64,000 nt of DNA from Gordius sp. MW1 (GCA_964036665.1 OZ038526.1:22382001-22446000); one strand, 5' to 3'. Positions 23,440 through 35,631 are shown, counted from the first letter of the stretch. Notes: a model not told the origin generated them from the letters alone. Translations and numbers: made by a program.

Positions 23440-23700
23440 TCTGTTCACAATGCCAATCGTCCATAATGCCAATGCTTTAGACCGCCAATGGCTTAACCAA
23501 TCAAAATTAAGGGGTAGGGTTAGGGTTAGGGTTAGGGGATAGTGTTAGGGCTAGGGTTAGGGAATATTATAAGTACAATAATGACACATGGATATAATAT
23601 AATCATTATAATAGAATTAACTGTATAATGAGCTATTACTTAAAAATAATACAGTCATTGGCATTGTGGATGATTGGCATTATGAATGGGATTCACGCTC
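23440..23700. mobile_element. Inverted-repeat element carrying TTAGGG repeats
   Basis: The left end CACAATGCCAATCGTCCATA then ATGCCAATG is mirrored on the right by CATTGGCATTGTGGATGATT then GGCATTATGAATGG. Between them is a TTAGGG-rich stretch (23511-23562) and an AT-rich block. The AT-rich block and one end recur in opposite orientation at 62689-63018. Confidence 0.6.
23511..23562 (+). repeat. Interstitial telomere-like TTAGGG repeat
   Basis: About eight TTAGGG-related units, some imperfect (GTTAGGGGATAGTGTTAGGG). TTAGGG is the telomere repeat of many animals. Here it is inside a small inverted-repeat element. Confidence 0.8.
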
Positions 23701-24784
23701 TTTCCTTCCCTAAACTTCTCATGCAACCTCCTCCTTTCCTTATTTTGTATGTGTTCTCACCACTCTCGCATTTGATAGGCACATCTTAATTTTTTAGTTT
23801 TTTTCAGTATTTCTAGATATCTAAATAAAGCAGAAATATCAGGCAAAATTTAAATATCATTGACTGAAATTATTAATATAAAACCTGTTCTTAATAAAAT
23901 TTTTGACAATTAACGTATAAATTACAAAATTGGTAAAAAAAATTAGAATGAACCATATTTAAAGGTTATTTTATTAACTAGTTAAAATTTAACTTTAAAC
24001 TTGAAACAAAGTTAATATAAATTTCGCTCTATAATTCTATGTTGGAGTAGCGTTTTTGCAATTTTAAATATCAAAAAATTTTGCAAAAAAATCGAAAAAT
24101 GTTTGATAAAAACCACCAAAGTATATAAAAGAGTGGCGATAACAAATACAAGTAAGGAAAGAAGTAGGTTGCATGCAAAGTATGTACATGGAAAGAGTGT
24201 TCTTTTTTAAAAGTAAGATGATTCCCCTTTTCTCTCTCACTAATGTGCGGGAGAGGGTCAAGAAGTCAAGAGCAAAGAAAAACCCTCTATATTAAAACCG
24301 CCAATTTTACCCCATTAATAGCATAATAATGCGAAACTACTATGTACTAGATCTAGCTCACGTATACAAAATTATTTTTTATATACATTATTAGAAAGAT
24401 GGAGGCATAAAAACTTCGCTAGTCTCTTTAATCTACTCAGTAAGCCGATGATACGGCTTTTCTTAACACATCTGCAGATCAATAATTTATTTAAACCCTT
24501 TAATGAGTTAGGTGTGTTTACAGTCCAGTTTATGAGAGTTTTCATGAGATTTTAACATATAGCAATAGTTTCTGCACGGTAAAAATAGCCGATGTTTTAT
24601 CATTCGAGTCATATCGGAATCGGACATTGCAAGCCTACATTTACATGTAATGTGGGCATAACTGTATTAAAACTCGAGCCGAGCTTACTCACAATTAATG
24701 AGGTATGGTCCTAGCTAACAAATCGTTGTTTAAAAAATACTCTTTCTGAGCGAACTTATGTTTACAAGTAATTTAACATTCATA
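23701..24784. other. AT-rich intergenic stretch
   Basis: No supported gene or repeat is seen. Confidence 0.4.
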
Positions 24785-24789
24785 TAGTT

Positions 24790-24872
24790 TACGATATGAG
24801 GGCGTGAGGCTGTAGTTGGTGTAGGCCTTGTCTTTGAACAAGAGCTCGGGGGTTCAAATCCCTTTTTTACCA
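24790..24872 (+). ncRNA. tRNA-like sequence, probably a SINE head or tRNA pseudogene
   Basis: TGTAGTTGGTGTAGG resembles an A box, CTTGT-loop-ACAAG a short anticodon stem, and GGGTTCAAATCCC is a good B box with a T stem. The acceptor stem does not close well, so a functional tRNA is unlikely. Confidence 0.35.
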
Positions 24873-24879
24873 CTTTCTT

Positions 24880-25372
24880 TCGAAAAGATGTAAAATATAT
24901 CACATTGTCAACACGGCTGTCAAGCCTGGAAAGCCGAGCGTCACCCATCATCTTACTATATAAAGAAGCTGAACATCTTAATGTAACAAACAGCTAGTTA
25001 AAATTTTTAGTATACATAATGTAGCTTTATAAAACTTAACATCCGTCCTGTTAAAACATTACATTGCTTGAATAATCTTAAATTTTCCCTTGTGTATGAA
25101 CACATCAAAGAATATTCTCTTAATTAGATTTAGGGATAATGAGTGCCATAAATTAAATTACATACATGCGAGTTTCTTTAATATCACATAATAATCGCTA
25201 ATCGTTTTTTATAATACATAAAATCAACATTACTATTATATTCAATTCCAATATCGACATGTTTTTCCAGTTATGTATTTATCTTTTTTAAATTAAATTC
25301 TTTACAAAATATATATTTTTTATAAATCTATTAAAGTCATTTTGAAAAATACAATAATAACCCCACAACCTC
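24880..25372. other. AT-rich intergenic stretch
   Basis: No supported gene or repeat is seen. Confidence 0.4.
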
Positions 25373-26395
25373 ACAAATTAGTGATGCGGAAAAACCGAGA
25401 AAATTCTCGGTCTCGTCTCGTCTTGAAAAACCGAGACGAGAATTTGAAAAACTGACCCGAGATCGAGACGAGAATTTTGATGTCGAGACGAGACGATACG
25501 AGATTTTTTCGGCGAGATCTCGACGTTTTATAGATTTTAGTCAATTACTGTGTATTTTAATTTGCATGATTTATATTTAAGGTATTTAGTGTTAATCAAT
25601 ATGTATGGAATATATTTAATATAAAAAAATTACTAGGTGTATTAAATATTATATACTTTTGCAAAAAATTTTAAATTTGGCAATCATTTATCTAAGTATG
25701 GTTGACCTTTAGGGTATGTGAATAGTTTTATAATATATTTATCACATATTTCTATTTGTATCCATAGCATTATTAAATGTTACAAAATTTTAGGTTTATA
25801 ATGAGTTTTGATGGAATAGTAAATATTACTAAACCATATTTGAATTTCGCAATTATATTCATCCGGTGATGCGGTAATTATAAATTGGTGGTCAAAGTTA
25901 AGCTAAGGTGGCTCGAGATTTTTGTGCACCCGCCTAACGATTTCAATGTTTAATAGAGTATTTAATGACACCGTAATAGATTTAATCTTCAATCATGAGT
26001 TTTCTAGGTATTTTTGTGCTTCAACTAATAGTGTACCTCTCAAATTTTTAAACCTTAATAAGACATTATGTGACATAGTTTTGTCACATGCATTTCACAT
26101 TATAAGCTGGGTTGGCAGGTGCATTCAAATATACTATGATTTCTATAATTGTGCAATAATAAATAGACGCACTATTTAATGGCAAAGTTAGTTAGAGGTA
26201 ATTATTTGGAATATAAATTGGATCATAATGATTTTTCTCATAAATAAAAATACGTGCCCTTTAATTTAAAGTTTATAACCTTATGTTCTTATTCCTATAA
26301 TAATGCTGATTTTATTGTTGTTTTTACAACGTTTTAATATGTGCAACTAGTTATCAATTCGGTAAATAACAATATTATCACATGCAATGAACACT

Positions 26396-29300
26396 CCTTC
26401 TTTATCGTGTTGAAAATCCCACAGACGTGGGGTAAGTTTTTAGCAGCCTCTTCCATCTGAGTCGCGTACATGCCATGCCAATTTCCATCTGTTTGACGTC
26501 CATATCCTTTTCGACCAGTCGTTTCCAGGTGGCACGTGGTCTGCCCCTTCCTCTTTTTCCAGGCACGTCCATCTCCAGCGTTCGCCGTGTGACATCGTCC
26601 TCGTCTCTTCGTAATACATGGCCGTACCACCGCAGTCGATTTTCTTATAAGAAGTCCTTCGTCGCTTGTATACCCATCTTTGTCATCAAGGATTCGTTCG
26701 TCATGCGATCCAGCTTGGTGTAGCCTAAGCTCCATCGCACCATTCTCATTTCCGTGGCTTGCAAGAGTTTCTCCTCCGCGGTGGTTACAGCCCATGTTTC
26801 GCTTCCGTAAAGCAAGACCGGTCGCACGATGGTTTTGTACGCTTTGCTTTTCAACCAAATTGGTATCTTTTTGTCACACATGACACCGGAGATGCTGCGC
26901 CACTTGAGCCATGCTTTCTTGATCCGAGAATGGACTTCGGCGGTACATCCTCCCTCTTGATGTAATAGCGAGCCAAGATATGTGAACTTATCAACCTCCG
27001 TGTACATTGGACCGTCATTTTTGTGCATTTGCGGACTACCTACCATCATTGCATGTAAACCGTTTTCTTCTCGCTGACTTTTAGACCGAATTCCGAAAAA
27101 CGTTCTGACCATTTTTTCGCCTGATGAAAAACCCCTTCTCTTGTTTCATCGCATAGGACAATATCATCGGCATATAGCATAGTCCAAGGGGCTGGCTTGT
27201 GCAAGTCCTTTGTTATTGTATCCATAATTAGATTAAACAAGAATGGGCTTAACGCTGACCCTTGATGTAGTCCAATCATTATTCGGAAGGGTTTCGTTTC
27301 TCCTACGGTAGTCCTGACAGATGCAACCGCGCCATTATACATTTCCTTGATAAGTCGAACATATACTTCGGGTATATTTCTGGCTCTAAGGGACCACCAT
27401 ATTAAGTCTCTCGGAACCGTATCGTAGGCCTTTTCTAAATCGATGAAGACCATGTGTAGGTTCTTTCTTATGTCGCCATATTTTTCCATCGTCTGCTTCA
27501 ACGCAAAGATTGGATCCATCGTTGATTTACCGGCCACAAATCCAAACTGATTGGGCGAGAGACAAACTTCGTCATTGAGCCTTTTCACTAGCACCCTTTC
27601 TAGTAGTTTTAGTGAGTGGCAGGTCAACTTGATACCTCTAAAGTTGCCACATTCCTGCGCGTCTCCTTTGCCTTTGTATATGGGTATGATCGTACTTTCC
27701 CTCCATTGGTCAGGGATACGACTCTCATACATAGCGTTAAATAGGCCTGTCATTATGTCGATTCCTTCTCCTTTGCACCCAAGCCAAGCTTCGATCGGTA
27801 AATCATCGGTACCTAGCGCTTTCCCTTTCCGCATCTTCGTTAGTTGCGCTCCTACTTCATAAGCCTGCAATGGTAAAACCAAGTTCGAGTTCGGTTCCAC
27901 CCTCTCTAGCGGTCTTCTATCATTTGTTTTGTTCATCATAATCTTTCCATCTTTTGATGACTTCCTTCGGTTTGCACAACGTTCGTCCCTCTTCGCTTTT
28001 AATGACTTTCAGTGTCCCGACATCTCGACTTTTTTCTCCCTGATCTTTGCGAGTTTATACATGACTATGTCGCCGCCCTTGGCATCGAGCTTGTTTGCCA
28101 TATCGGTGTAAGCCTCGTTCTTCGCTATCGCAACCGCTATCTTAGCTTTGCGTTTCGCTTCACGATATGCCACGTAGTCTTCTCCTTTCTTCGTTTTGTA
28201 CCATCGTAGGTACAACGCCTTCTTTTCTTCTATAGCCTCTTTGACCGAGTCATTCCACCACCATAGTTTACGCTTGTGAGCTCTGCCGCCCTTAGTTCGT
28301 CCCAAGATTTGAAAGGCCGTTTCCTTTAAAACATTTGCAACGGTGTCCCACCTTTTGTTAATGTCGCCCCCCAAGCCTGCAACCTTCAAGAGCGGAGTTG
28401 CTCGAGCGTGAAACATTTCATTTGCGCGATCATCCTTAAGCTTTTCGTACTTTGTACTTGGTGTGTAGACTTTTCTCCTTTCGGGAAAAATCTTTCTTGC
28501 TATATCGAGGACAACTGGCCGATGTTGCTTGGCGATTTCTTCCCCCGGTATAACCTTGCAATCTTTAACTTGCCACAAATTTTTGCGCTTCACTAGGATG
28601 TAGTCGACCTGTGTAAGGTGATCCCCACTGCTGTACGTCGCTAAATGTTATGTACGCTTCTGAAAGAAGGTATTCACAATGCCATATCGTAAGCTTGCGC
28701 CATCTGTAGTAACTTCTCTCCCTCTTTATTCTTCAACCCATAGCCATGCCCGCCGTGATTTCGTTCGTACACGCCCCTTTCTTTCCCAACGTGCCCATTA
28801 AAGTCTGCTCCGATGATGAGATTCTCGTCAGGCTTCGCGTAGCGTATTTCTTTTCGAGCTTTTCATAGAATTCGTCCTTCTCATTTTCGGAACATCCAAC
28901 CTGGGGCGAATACGCACAAATAACATTGACAAGGCCGCCTTGATCCGCCAGCTTTATGCACATCAATCTATCCGAGCATCGTTTGACTTCGACTACCTTG
29001 TCCTTAAAGGAATCGCTAAGCACTATACCGACCCCGTTCTTCCGTGATGGGGAACCCGAGTAGTATAGCTTGTAACCATCTCCTAGCTCCCTGGCTTTTG
29101 TTCCATGCCACCGCGTTTCTTGTAGACACGCTATGTGTATCCTTCGCCTTTTTAGCATCTGCGCAACCTCGATGCTCTTCCCCGTCAGCGTGCCCACATT
29201 CCAGCAGGCCACTCTTGTCCGTTCGACAACTAGATTCCTTAATCGCCTTCGTTGTGAGTGAGGCGGTAACCCTTGTATACTTTTCACATTGCACGGGCGG

Positions 29301-29463
29301 ATGATGCAATGCGCGTCGTTTGGGGAGGACGCCCTAGCATTCTGGTATAAGTTCGTATTTGAAGCTGCCATGTTGTTTGGAGTTGCTTTTTACAGCCGGC
29401 TTCCGACCTGACGCCAACCCTCCACTTTTTTCACACGGACTTGGGACCGTCGTTGGTAGTGTT
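26396..29463 (-). mobile_element. RTE-clade non-LTR retrotransposon, full-length insertion with TSD
   Basis: ATGCAATGAACACT occurs on both sides (26382-26395 and 29464-29477), a 14-bp target-site duplication. On the minus strand an APE endonuclease (29371-28733: CWNVGTLTGKS, CLQETRWHG, GVGIVLSDS) is followed by a linker region (28593-28009). The reverse transcriptase (27939-27046) has FVAGKST, VFIDLEKAYDTVPRDL, GLHQGSALSPFLF and LYADDIVL. The C-terminal region is 27112-26334 (YLGSLLHQEGG, YGSETWAV). The catalytic domain frame is long and intact, but the whole pol is broken into at least four frames. It shares its 5' end with the 7019-10041 copy and is nested in the GAGACGAG element. Confidence 0.93.
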
Positions 29464-29477
29464 ATGCAATGAACACT

Positions 29478-29920
29478 ATGGGCTATAATAGATGATGGTA
29501 ATATCAATGGACTTAAATGTTTGACTTAAATATGTTAAGGTCTTTGAAGCTTTAGCCAGGGTTATTAAAGGTTCTCAGTTTGCTCAATTATGCAAATAAG
29601 TGAACTATAAGCGAACTTATAATTTTCTAAGTCTATTTTGAGCTGGCAGACAAATTTAATACAAATGTTATAGTTTGCTAGAACAATAAAATTTAATACT
29701 TTAAATTTATTTATAATTTTTTTAGTCTGCACTTTCCATAAAAATTTTATTTTTATGAATAAATTCATATTATATCGTCAATGAAATGTCTTGTCCCGCT
29801 AAATCTTTAAAAAGTTTGTGTATTATAGTTTTTCAAAAAATATAAAAGTTTGCCAGTTAGACTTTTTAACACTTATTTTAAATTTTTAATAATACAGGAG
29901 AAATTTTTATCCGTATATTT
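29478..29920. other. Interior of the GAGACGAG element, right half
   Basis: AT-rich sequence with no recognisable coding motif. Confidence 0.4.
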
Positions 29921-30264
29921 TTGTTTTTAAAAGTCGAGATGAGACGAAAATTCTCGTCGAGACGAGACCGAGATTTTTCTAGACCGAGACGAGATTTTTC
30001 TAATCACTCCCGAGACGTGACGAGATTTTGTTTTCGAGACCGAGACGAGATTGAAACACTACAAATTAAGGATTTGGAAAATACTTATCAATCGGCACAA
30101 AAATAACGTTTCATACAAAATCATGGCAATATAGTTATTTCTGCTTAGGAGAAATCATTTGGATTTTTAATACAATGAGAGAATTTAACCGCACTATTTC
30201 GACCAAATGCGGTTACTAAATCTGCATTTAATATTTATGTAAAAATAGATCATAGTTCGATTTA

Positions 30265-31230
30265 AAATCTCAATAGAAGATATGTACAAGGGAAATAGAA
30301 CGTACGTTAGAACAACGGTGGGGACTACAAAGAGCTTTGCCATTAACACTGGAGTCCATCAAGGTTCAGCTCTTAGTTCTTTCCAATTCATAATGATAAT
30401 AAATATTATTACCAAGGATTTTGGGCGAGGAAGCTCCTTGGGCAATGATCTTTGCAGACGATATAATCCTCTGTGCCAAAAGTGAACAAGAATTGGCTAA
30501 TACTGTAAATAGATGGGTAAATGCAATAGAAGAAAGTGGTCTCAGGGTTCGATAGAAAACAGAATACATGTAGGCAAAGTTTAAATCGGATGAAAACCAG
30601 TTAAGTGCATCCCTTATTTTAGGCGATTGGTAACTTACAAGCGTGGATTCCTTCAAATATTTAGGATCAACACTACAATCGGATGGTGGAATGGATAAAG
30701 AAATCCAAGCAAGGATAAATTCCGGATGGCTCAAATGGAGGGACTTGACAGGCGTTCTGTGTGACAAAAACATCCCAAGAAGACTAAAAGGTGCACTGTA
30801 TAAATCCATCACACAGCCAACAGTCCTCTCTATAGCTCGGAATCATGGGCTATACGTAAAAGGGAAGAGCAGCGTCTCGCGGTCATGGAGATGAGAATGC
30901 TAAGATGGGTGCTAGTAGGAGTAAGCAAAAAGTAACAAAAGCGAAATGAAGAAATAAGAAGAATTTTGGGTACTACATCTATTACGACAAAGCTCCTAAC
31001 AAACAGACAAAGATGGTATGGCCATGTCGAAAGAAGGGACGATAGCTACGTCGGAAAGAAAACCGAAAAAAAGGAGAGGAAGACCCAAGCTTACCTGGGA
31101 TCCATAAAATATGGCACGATATGAAAGTCCAGAAGATAAAGAAAGGTCTATGTAAATATAGTGAGACATGGAAACGAATGCTGAAGACTGACCACCAGCC
31201 TAGTGACAAACAGTCATAGAAAGAAGAAGA
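30265..31230 (+). mobile_element. RTE-clade non-LTR fragment, 5'-truncated
   Basis: Starts in the reverse transcriptase: EDMYKGNRTYVRTTVG, HQGSALSSFQF, then after a frameshift the FADD region. The C-terminal part at 30643-30894 has YLGSTLQSDGGMDKE, RINSGWLKWRDLTG and DKNIPRRLKG. It ends in an AAGAAGAAAGAAG tail. Sequence and order match the fragment at 1-870 closely, so the two belong to one subfamily. It is inactive. Confidence 0.85.
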
Positions 31231-31819
31231 AAGAAGATTAATATAAAAACACTAAATCTTATTCTGAGATAAAAAAGAGATTTTTATGAGACGAATGAAA
31301 CTTGGCCTTAATGAGAGGAAAAGAGCCCTCTTATCCATTATTCCATATACCAATTTTATTCGAAGTGCGTTCTTCTAATTTCATGTTGAAATTATAATTT
31401 ATGTGATGTCTTTGAATATAGGATATATTATTGTAATTTACTTTGTTTTTATTTCCTTCTACAAATCCTGTTCTAAAAAAATTCTTCACATAATAGCTAT
31501 TAGATCTTTTAAAACTATGCAATGAAATAAATAGATTAGTTTTTTCATTATTAACTCAATATATAAAGATTTAATATAAAAGTTCTATTATGATACTTAA
31601 AATATTTTAAAGAAGGATAATTAATTTTTCATAGCATATTGATAGCATCCTTGTTTTAATTTAGCTATTTGTATCACTAACGATAAATTATAATTTTTTT
31701 TTCGGATTGAAAAAAATGAAGCGTGCTTCAACTGAGATCGTTCTTAACATAATTGATTCTAGGTAGGCCCCAGTCTATTAAACTTAGTGTATCAGGTAGG
31801 ATTCTAACATAGGGCAAGG
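31231..31819. other. AT-rich intergenic stretch
   Basis: No supported gene or repeat is seen. Confidence 0.4.
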
Positions 31820-32572
31820 GAGGGGCGTAACCAAGGGAAGGGGGGGGGGGGAAGTGGCCGCTGCCCTCTCCTCTAAATTCAAAAATTTATTAAAATTAAT
31901 TTTTAAAAATGATCACTATGCTCCTTCCTAAATTAAAGGCACACTAAAGCTAATTTATTAATTCAAGTTGCCCTTAAAAAGGCAAAAATCCCCTCAATCC
32001 TTGAGCCGTCAGATCCCTCTTGAAGGTAGGATGCGCCCTGACGACTCTTCTCTAGTCCCCTGGCAAAATGGCCTATCCCTTAAATGGGATTTCACTTGTA
32101 TTGACCTATTTGCCCCTTCCCATTTTAATTACGACCCTATCGCTACAGCAGAAGGGCGTAACTACAAAGTACTCTGCCCTTTTGGCATCTAATATTTTTA
32201 TCCCTGTCGTTGCCTTGTGCTCCGGTTCCTTTGGTGAACAGGCAATGGTTTTTTTTAAAGAAATCGGAAAACGCTCACCTAAATATAAAATTTCTGCGTC
32301 CTTTTTACTCAGGCAACAACTAGGGATTCCTGTTGTAGGATACAACATTAAATCCTTTGCCGACTCATGGCCTTTTAAGATAATGATATAGATCTTTGTA
32401 TTTAACCAATGTTTTTATTTTTGTATTTCGCTTATTTATGTAACTTTGTTTCGTGAAAATAAACTTTCTAACCATAACAAAAAAATTTATTAAAATTAAT
32501 TTTTAAAAATAATCACTTTGCTCCTCCTTAAATCATTATTGCCCCCTCTAATCCCAATGATGACTACCCCCT
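31820..32572. mobile_element. MITE of the GGGCGTAGCCAG family, split by a non-LTR insertion
   Basis: GGGGCGTAACCAAGG with a G-run opens the element, and TTGCCCCCTCTAATCCC with GATGACTACCCC closes it. The interior segment AAAAATTTATTAAAATTAAT and the bases after it appear twice, at 31881-31935 and 32481-32535, either side of the retroelement insertion. Confidence 0.65.
31936..32480 (+). mobile_element. 5'-truncated non-LTR element, restriction-like endonuclease end
   Basis: It encodes the C-terminal end of the family described at 53140-55250. The reading passes through two frames: LEPSDPS, RMRPDDSSLVPWQNG, LSLKWDFTCIDLFAPSHFNY, then ASNIFIPVVALCSGSFG and FFKEIGKRSPKY. RPD, a spaced Asp in WDFT and the Asp of CID resemble the PD-(D/E)XK nuclease core. 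The 3' UTR ends GTGAAAATAAACTTTCTAAC. About 55 bp of MITE sequence is duplicated on its two flanks (600-bp offset, few mismatches), which I read as a long target-site duplication. Confidence 0.75.
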
Positions 32573-32835
32573 TACCTCTTTAATCATAAATTATCTAAGT
32601 ATTAATTAAGATTATAACTATGATACTTAAGTACAAAAAATGCAAACTGTTGTATCCTCGCAAAAAAATTAATTTTTAAACACTTTAAAGTACATTTAAT
32701 AAATTAAATATTATGTGCCTACTTAGGTACGATTATATCCTGTAATCATGAGATGGAACTAGTAAATAAGCCTTCCAAACGTGTTAGAATATTGTAGAAG
32801 ATTTTTACACTTATAATTAATGTTCTTCATACATA

Positions 32836-32975
32836 TATTATCGGGAATTGTCGAGGGTGTTAAAAATATTATAGTTATTATAAAATTTCGTTTTGATGTT
32901 TTCTACGAAAACGATATATTATAATAACTATAATTTGTTTTTAACACCCTCGACAATTCCCGATAATATATCTAC
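32836..32975. mobile_element. Palindromic MITE, TCGGGAATTGTCGAGGGTG family
   Basis: Two arms of about 45-55 bp mirror one another: ATATTATCGGGAATTGTCGA then GGGTGTTAAAAATATTATAG on the left, and the inverse on the right, around a short spacer. A single arm recurs at 45662-45695. It could be a mariner-type MITE; it ends 25 bp from the mariner. Confidence 0.7.
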
Positions 32976-32996
32976 ACAGAGTGTTAGAATATATTA

Positions 32997-34250
32997 AGTT
33001 GAGGAAAAAGTTCGTAGAGTTTTTATCAAAGTCTTTTATTTAACGATTATTTATTGTTATAACAATAACTTATTCAATAATATATTCGCCGTTGCTGTTT
33101 ACGACCTCCTCCCACCTTTTGACCAATTTTTCGATGCCATTACGCCAAAAATCGACCGGTCTGGTATCGAAGAATTTGTTGAGCCAGTTTTTAAGGCCCT
33201 CTACATTGTCCAAGGTAACGCCCCTCATATGGTTCGAGAGAGAGCGGAAAAGATGGTAATCCGTCGGTGCAAGGTCCGGAGAATATAATAAATGCTGAAG
33301 GACCTCTCATTCGAGCTCTTGGAGAGCGGCTTTTACAACTTGAGCAACATGGGGCCTTGCGTTGTCGTGAAGGAGTATGGTCCGGCCTTGTCGATGGGGT
33401 CTTTTGAGTCGAATAGCCTCATTCACGCGGGGTAGCTGGGATATATAGAGCTCCTTGTTGACAGTGACATTCCTTTCCAGAATTTCCTTATGCAGAATGC
33501 CCTCCCAGTCCCATCAAACGCAGATCATGGTCTTTTATGGATGGAGGTCAGGCTTGACACTCGGCTTTGGAGTCGCTCCAGGAGCCACCCACTCCTTTTC
33601 TTGCTTCAAATTACAAACACCATTCCCATCTCCCGTGACGATTCGGTACAAAAAGCGCTGTTTTTGACCGCGGGTTGCTCGATGACGGGCGAGATGTTGA
33701 GAAGCAATTTGAGGGCGATTTTCATTGTGGCTTTCGTCAAGCTCGGGGCAAATCCCATCGAATGAAGATGATTTAGGATGGTTTTCTGATCGAACTTCAT
33801 TATTTCCGCCAATTCACGACTTGTTTGGCGACCGTCCTCCTTCAAAAGTGCTCTGAGACACTCCTCGTCGAATTCCGAGGGTCTTCCGCTACAAGGCTTG
33901 TCAGCGATGTCAAAATCGCCATTTTTGAACATTGCGAACCATTTTTGTGCTGTAGACTCAACTATGACACCTTCTCCGTCTACTTTACAAATGTCTCGGG
34001 GTGTTTCAGCAGCGTTTTGACCACGATAAAAAGCGAAGAATAGCAGGTGTCAAAAATGTTGATTTTTACCGTTTGGATACTCCCTTTTGACGTCGCGAAA
34101 GTTATAAAAAATGAATTTCTTAACGATTGGCACAGTTTTGTAGAGGGGAAAGAGTTCTACTTAATGAATATTATATAATTCATCCGAAGCAAAAAATCGA
34201 TAAAATAATGCAACATGTGTTGCACCCTACCGAACTTTCTCCTCAACCCA
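32997..34250 (-). mobile_element. mariner transposon, inactivated
   Basis: Inverted ends GTTGAGGAAAAAGTTCG (32998-33014) and CGAACTTTCTCCTCAAC (34231-34247) are bordered by TA dinucleotides at 32995-32996 and 34251-34252. The length, about 1.25 kb, is normal for mariner. The transposase is on the minus strand. The N-terminal helix-turn-helix part has SGRPSEFDEE and GRQTSRELAEIM. The catalytic part has VTGD, EWVAPG, HDNARPHVAQV and YSPDLAPTDYHLF, matching the DD34D triad positions. A frameshift after VTGD and a stop replacing Trp in the WWDW motif inactivate it. Confidence 0.92.
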
Positions 34251-34380
34251 TATTTCAAAAAACACATAATTTTCATTATCTTTTCTGGACGCCTTTAAAT
34301 TCAGGTATGGACCTCTTAATTTTGGTCCAGCAATTGTTAAATTTTTAATATGTTTTTCGAATAATCTAGATGATGCCGCC

Positions 34381-34443
34381 CAACTCCGACTTAACAATGG
34401 TTTTAAAAGGCAAACTCCGACTTAACAATGGTTTTAAAAGGCA
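34381..34443. repeat. Direct duplication of 31 bp
   Basis: AACTCCGACTTAACAATGGT followed by TTTAAAAGGC occurs twice back to back. Confidence 0.8.
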
Positions 34444-34669
34444 AAAAAGATCTATATTGTTACCCGTTTTTAAATCGCGCCATAATTAAATATGATCAAG
34501 AAAAACTGGGAATTAAAGAGATCAGTAAAAATGCATCATTACATTTTGGCTAGTTTAGGTTTTGCCTGGCTGAATGGTCTGCCAATAATTTTATCGTAAC
34601 CATTATAGATCAAGTTACCCTCATTAAGGCGCGTCCTTTTGATACTATTTCAAAATAGTCTAAAAATCA

Positions 34670-35356
34670 AAATGGAGCCATAAGATTGGATCGGATTCGG
34701 GTTGAAAATTTTTAAATGCTTTTGAATCGGGTTGGATTTAAAGTGTCGGGTCAAAAGTTATGAATCTTACATATACACGGGACATTTCTTATAAATTAAT
34801 GCTATATAGTATAATATTTTTAATTAATATCGAAATGTAAAATTGAGGATCATTCATTCAATTAATTTCCTTTTGTTTTTTTAAATCTGAATAGACGCAA
34901 ATTAAAATTTGACTCGTGAAAGGTAAATATGTTAACAAAATGATATTTTTAAATTAAATTTAAATAGTGTAAAGTGGTTTTTAATTGTCAATTTAAACTA
35001 CATAAATATAAATTCATAAACCAACATAAAAGTAAGTTTACATTTATTGCATTTGCAAAACTATATATTACAAATTAATTTGCGACCCTATATTGTTGAT
35101 GCTATCATATTCATACATCACTTTAATAAATCATCCAAATAAATTTAGTAATCAAAATCTGTGGTATCAAGTAGTTTCATAAATCGCACTTTAATTTGTA
35201 GATTAAGTTTTATAAACGGCAAATTTTCTTATTCCAGCGTCGGATACCAAAATTTGAAGGAGTTTATTTAAAAAAACTTTAGGGTCGGGTGGGGGTTGAA
35301 AATTTTTAAATGTTTTCGGGTCGGGTTAGGGTTGAAAAAGTGTTGCAATTTTCTAG
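34670..35356. mobile_element. CGGGTC-array repeat element, copy B
   Basis: Short CGGGTTGAAAATTTTTAAATG-type arrays lie at 34690-34750 and 35281-35345 in the same orientation. The interior matches copy A (2270-2480 and 5340-5730), for example AAATCTGTGGTATCAA and AATCGCACTTTAATTTGTAG. This copy lacks the SINE-like and MITE insertions of copy A, so it shows the undisturbed order. Confidence 0.55.
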
Positions 35357-35631
35357 TGGTTACTCATGATATCCCATAAAATTTTTTAACTCTTCATATA
35401 AACATTATAGTACAAATAGAGCCAACACCACACATTTGTTTATTTTTTTATGTACGCATTAACATAGTATTTAAAATATTATATTAGGTAGTAGGTATTC
35501 AATCCAAAACAATTTAGCAGTGTGCGTCGTATGTCTATGATATTATTGACTATTCGAAGCCATATAAAATCGAAGGTCTAAAACACGAGATGGGTTAAAT
35601 TAGAATTTTTCGATGGTGTACAGCTGTTTTT

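Larger units (their letters stand above)
25381..30060. mobile_element. hAT-like non-autonomous element with GAGACGAG end arrays, split by an RTE
   Basis: ACAAATTA flanks both ends (25373-25380 and 30061-30068), an 8-bp target duplication as hAT elements make. The left end GTGATGCGGAAAAACCGAG and the right end (minus strand AGTGTTTCAATCTCGTCTCG) are related near the tips. Both ends hold dense arrays of CGAGACGAG and its complement CTCGTCTCG (25395-25525, 29935-30055). Without the RTE insertion the element is about 1.6 kb. The interior is AT-rich and no transposase could be read, although an unidentified open frame of 85 codons lies at 25922-26179. Confidence 0.7.

Noticed and set aside
24790-24872. 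Functional tRNA gene
   Set aside because: B box is good but the acceptor stem does not pair and the anticodon loop is irregular.
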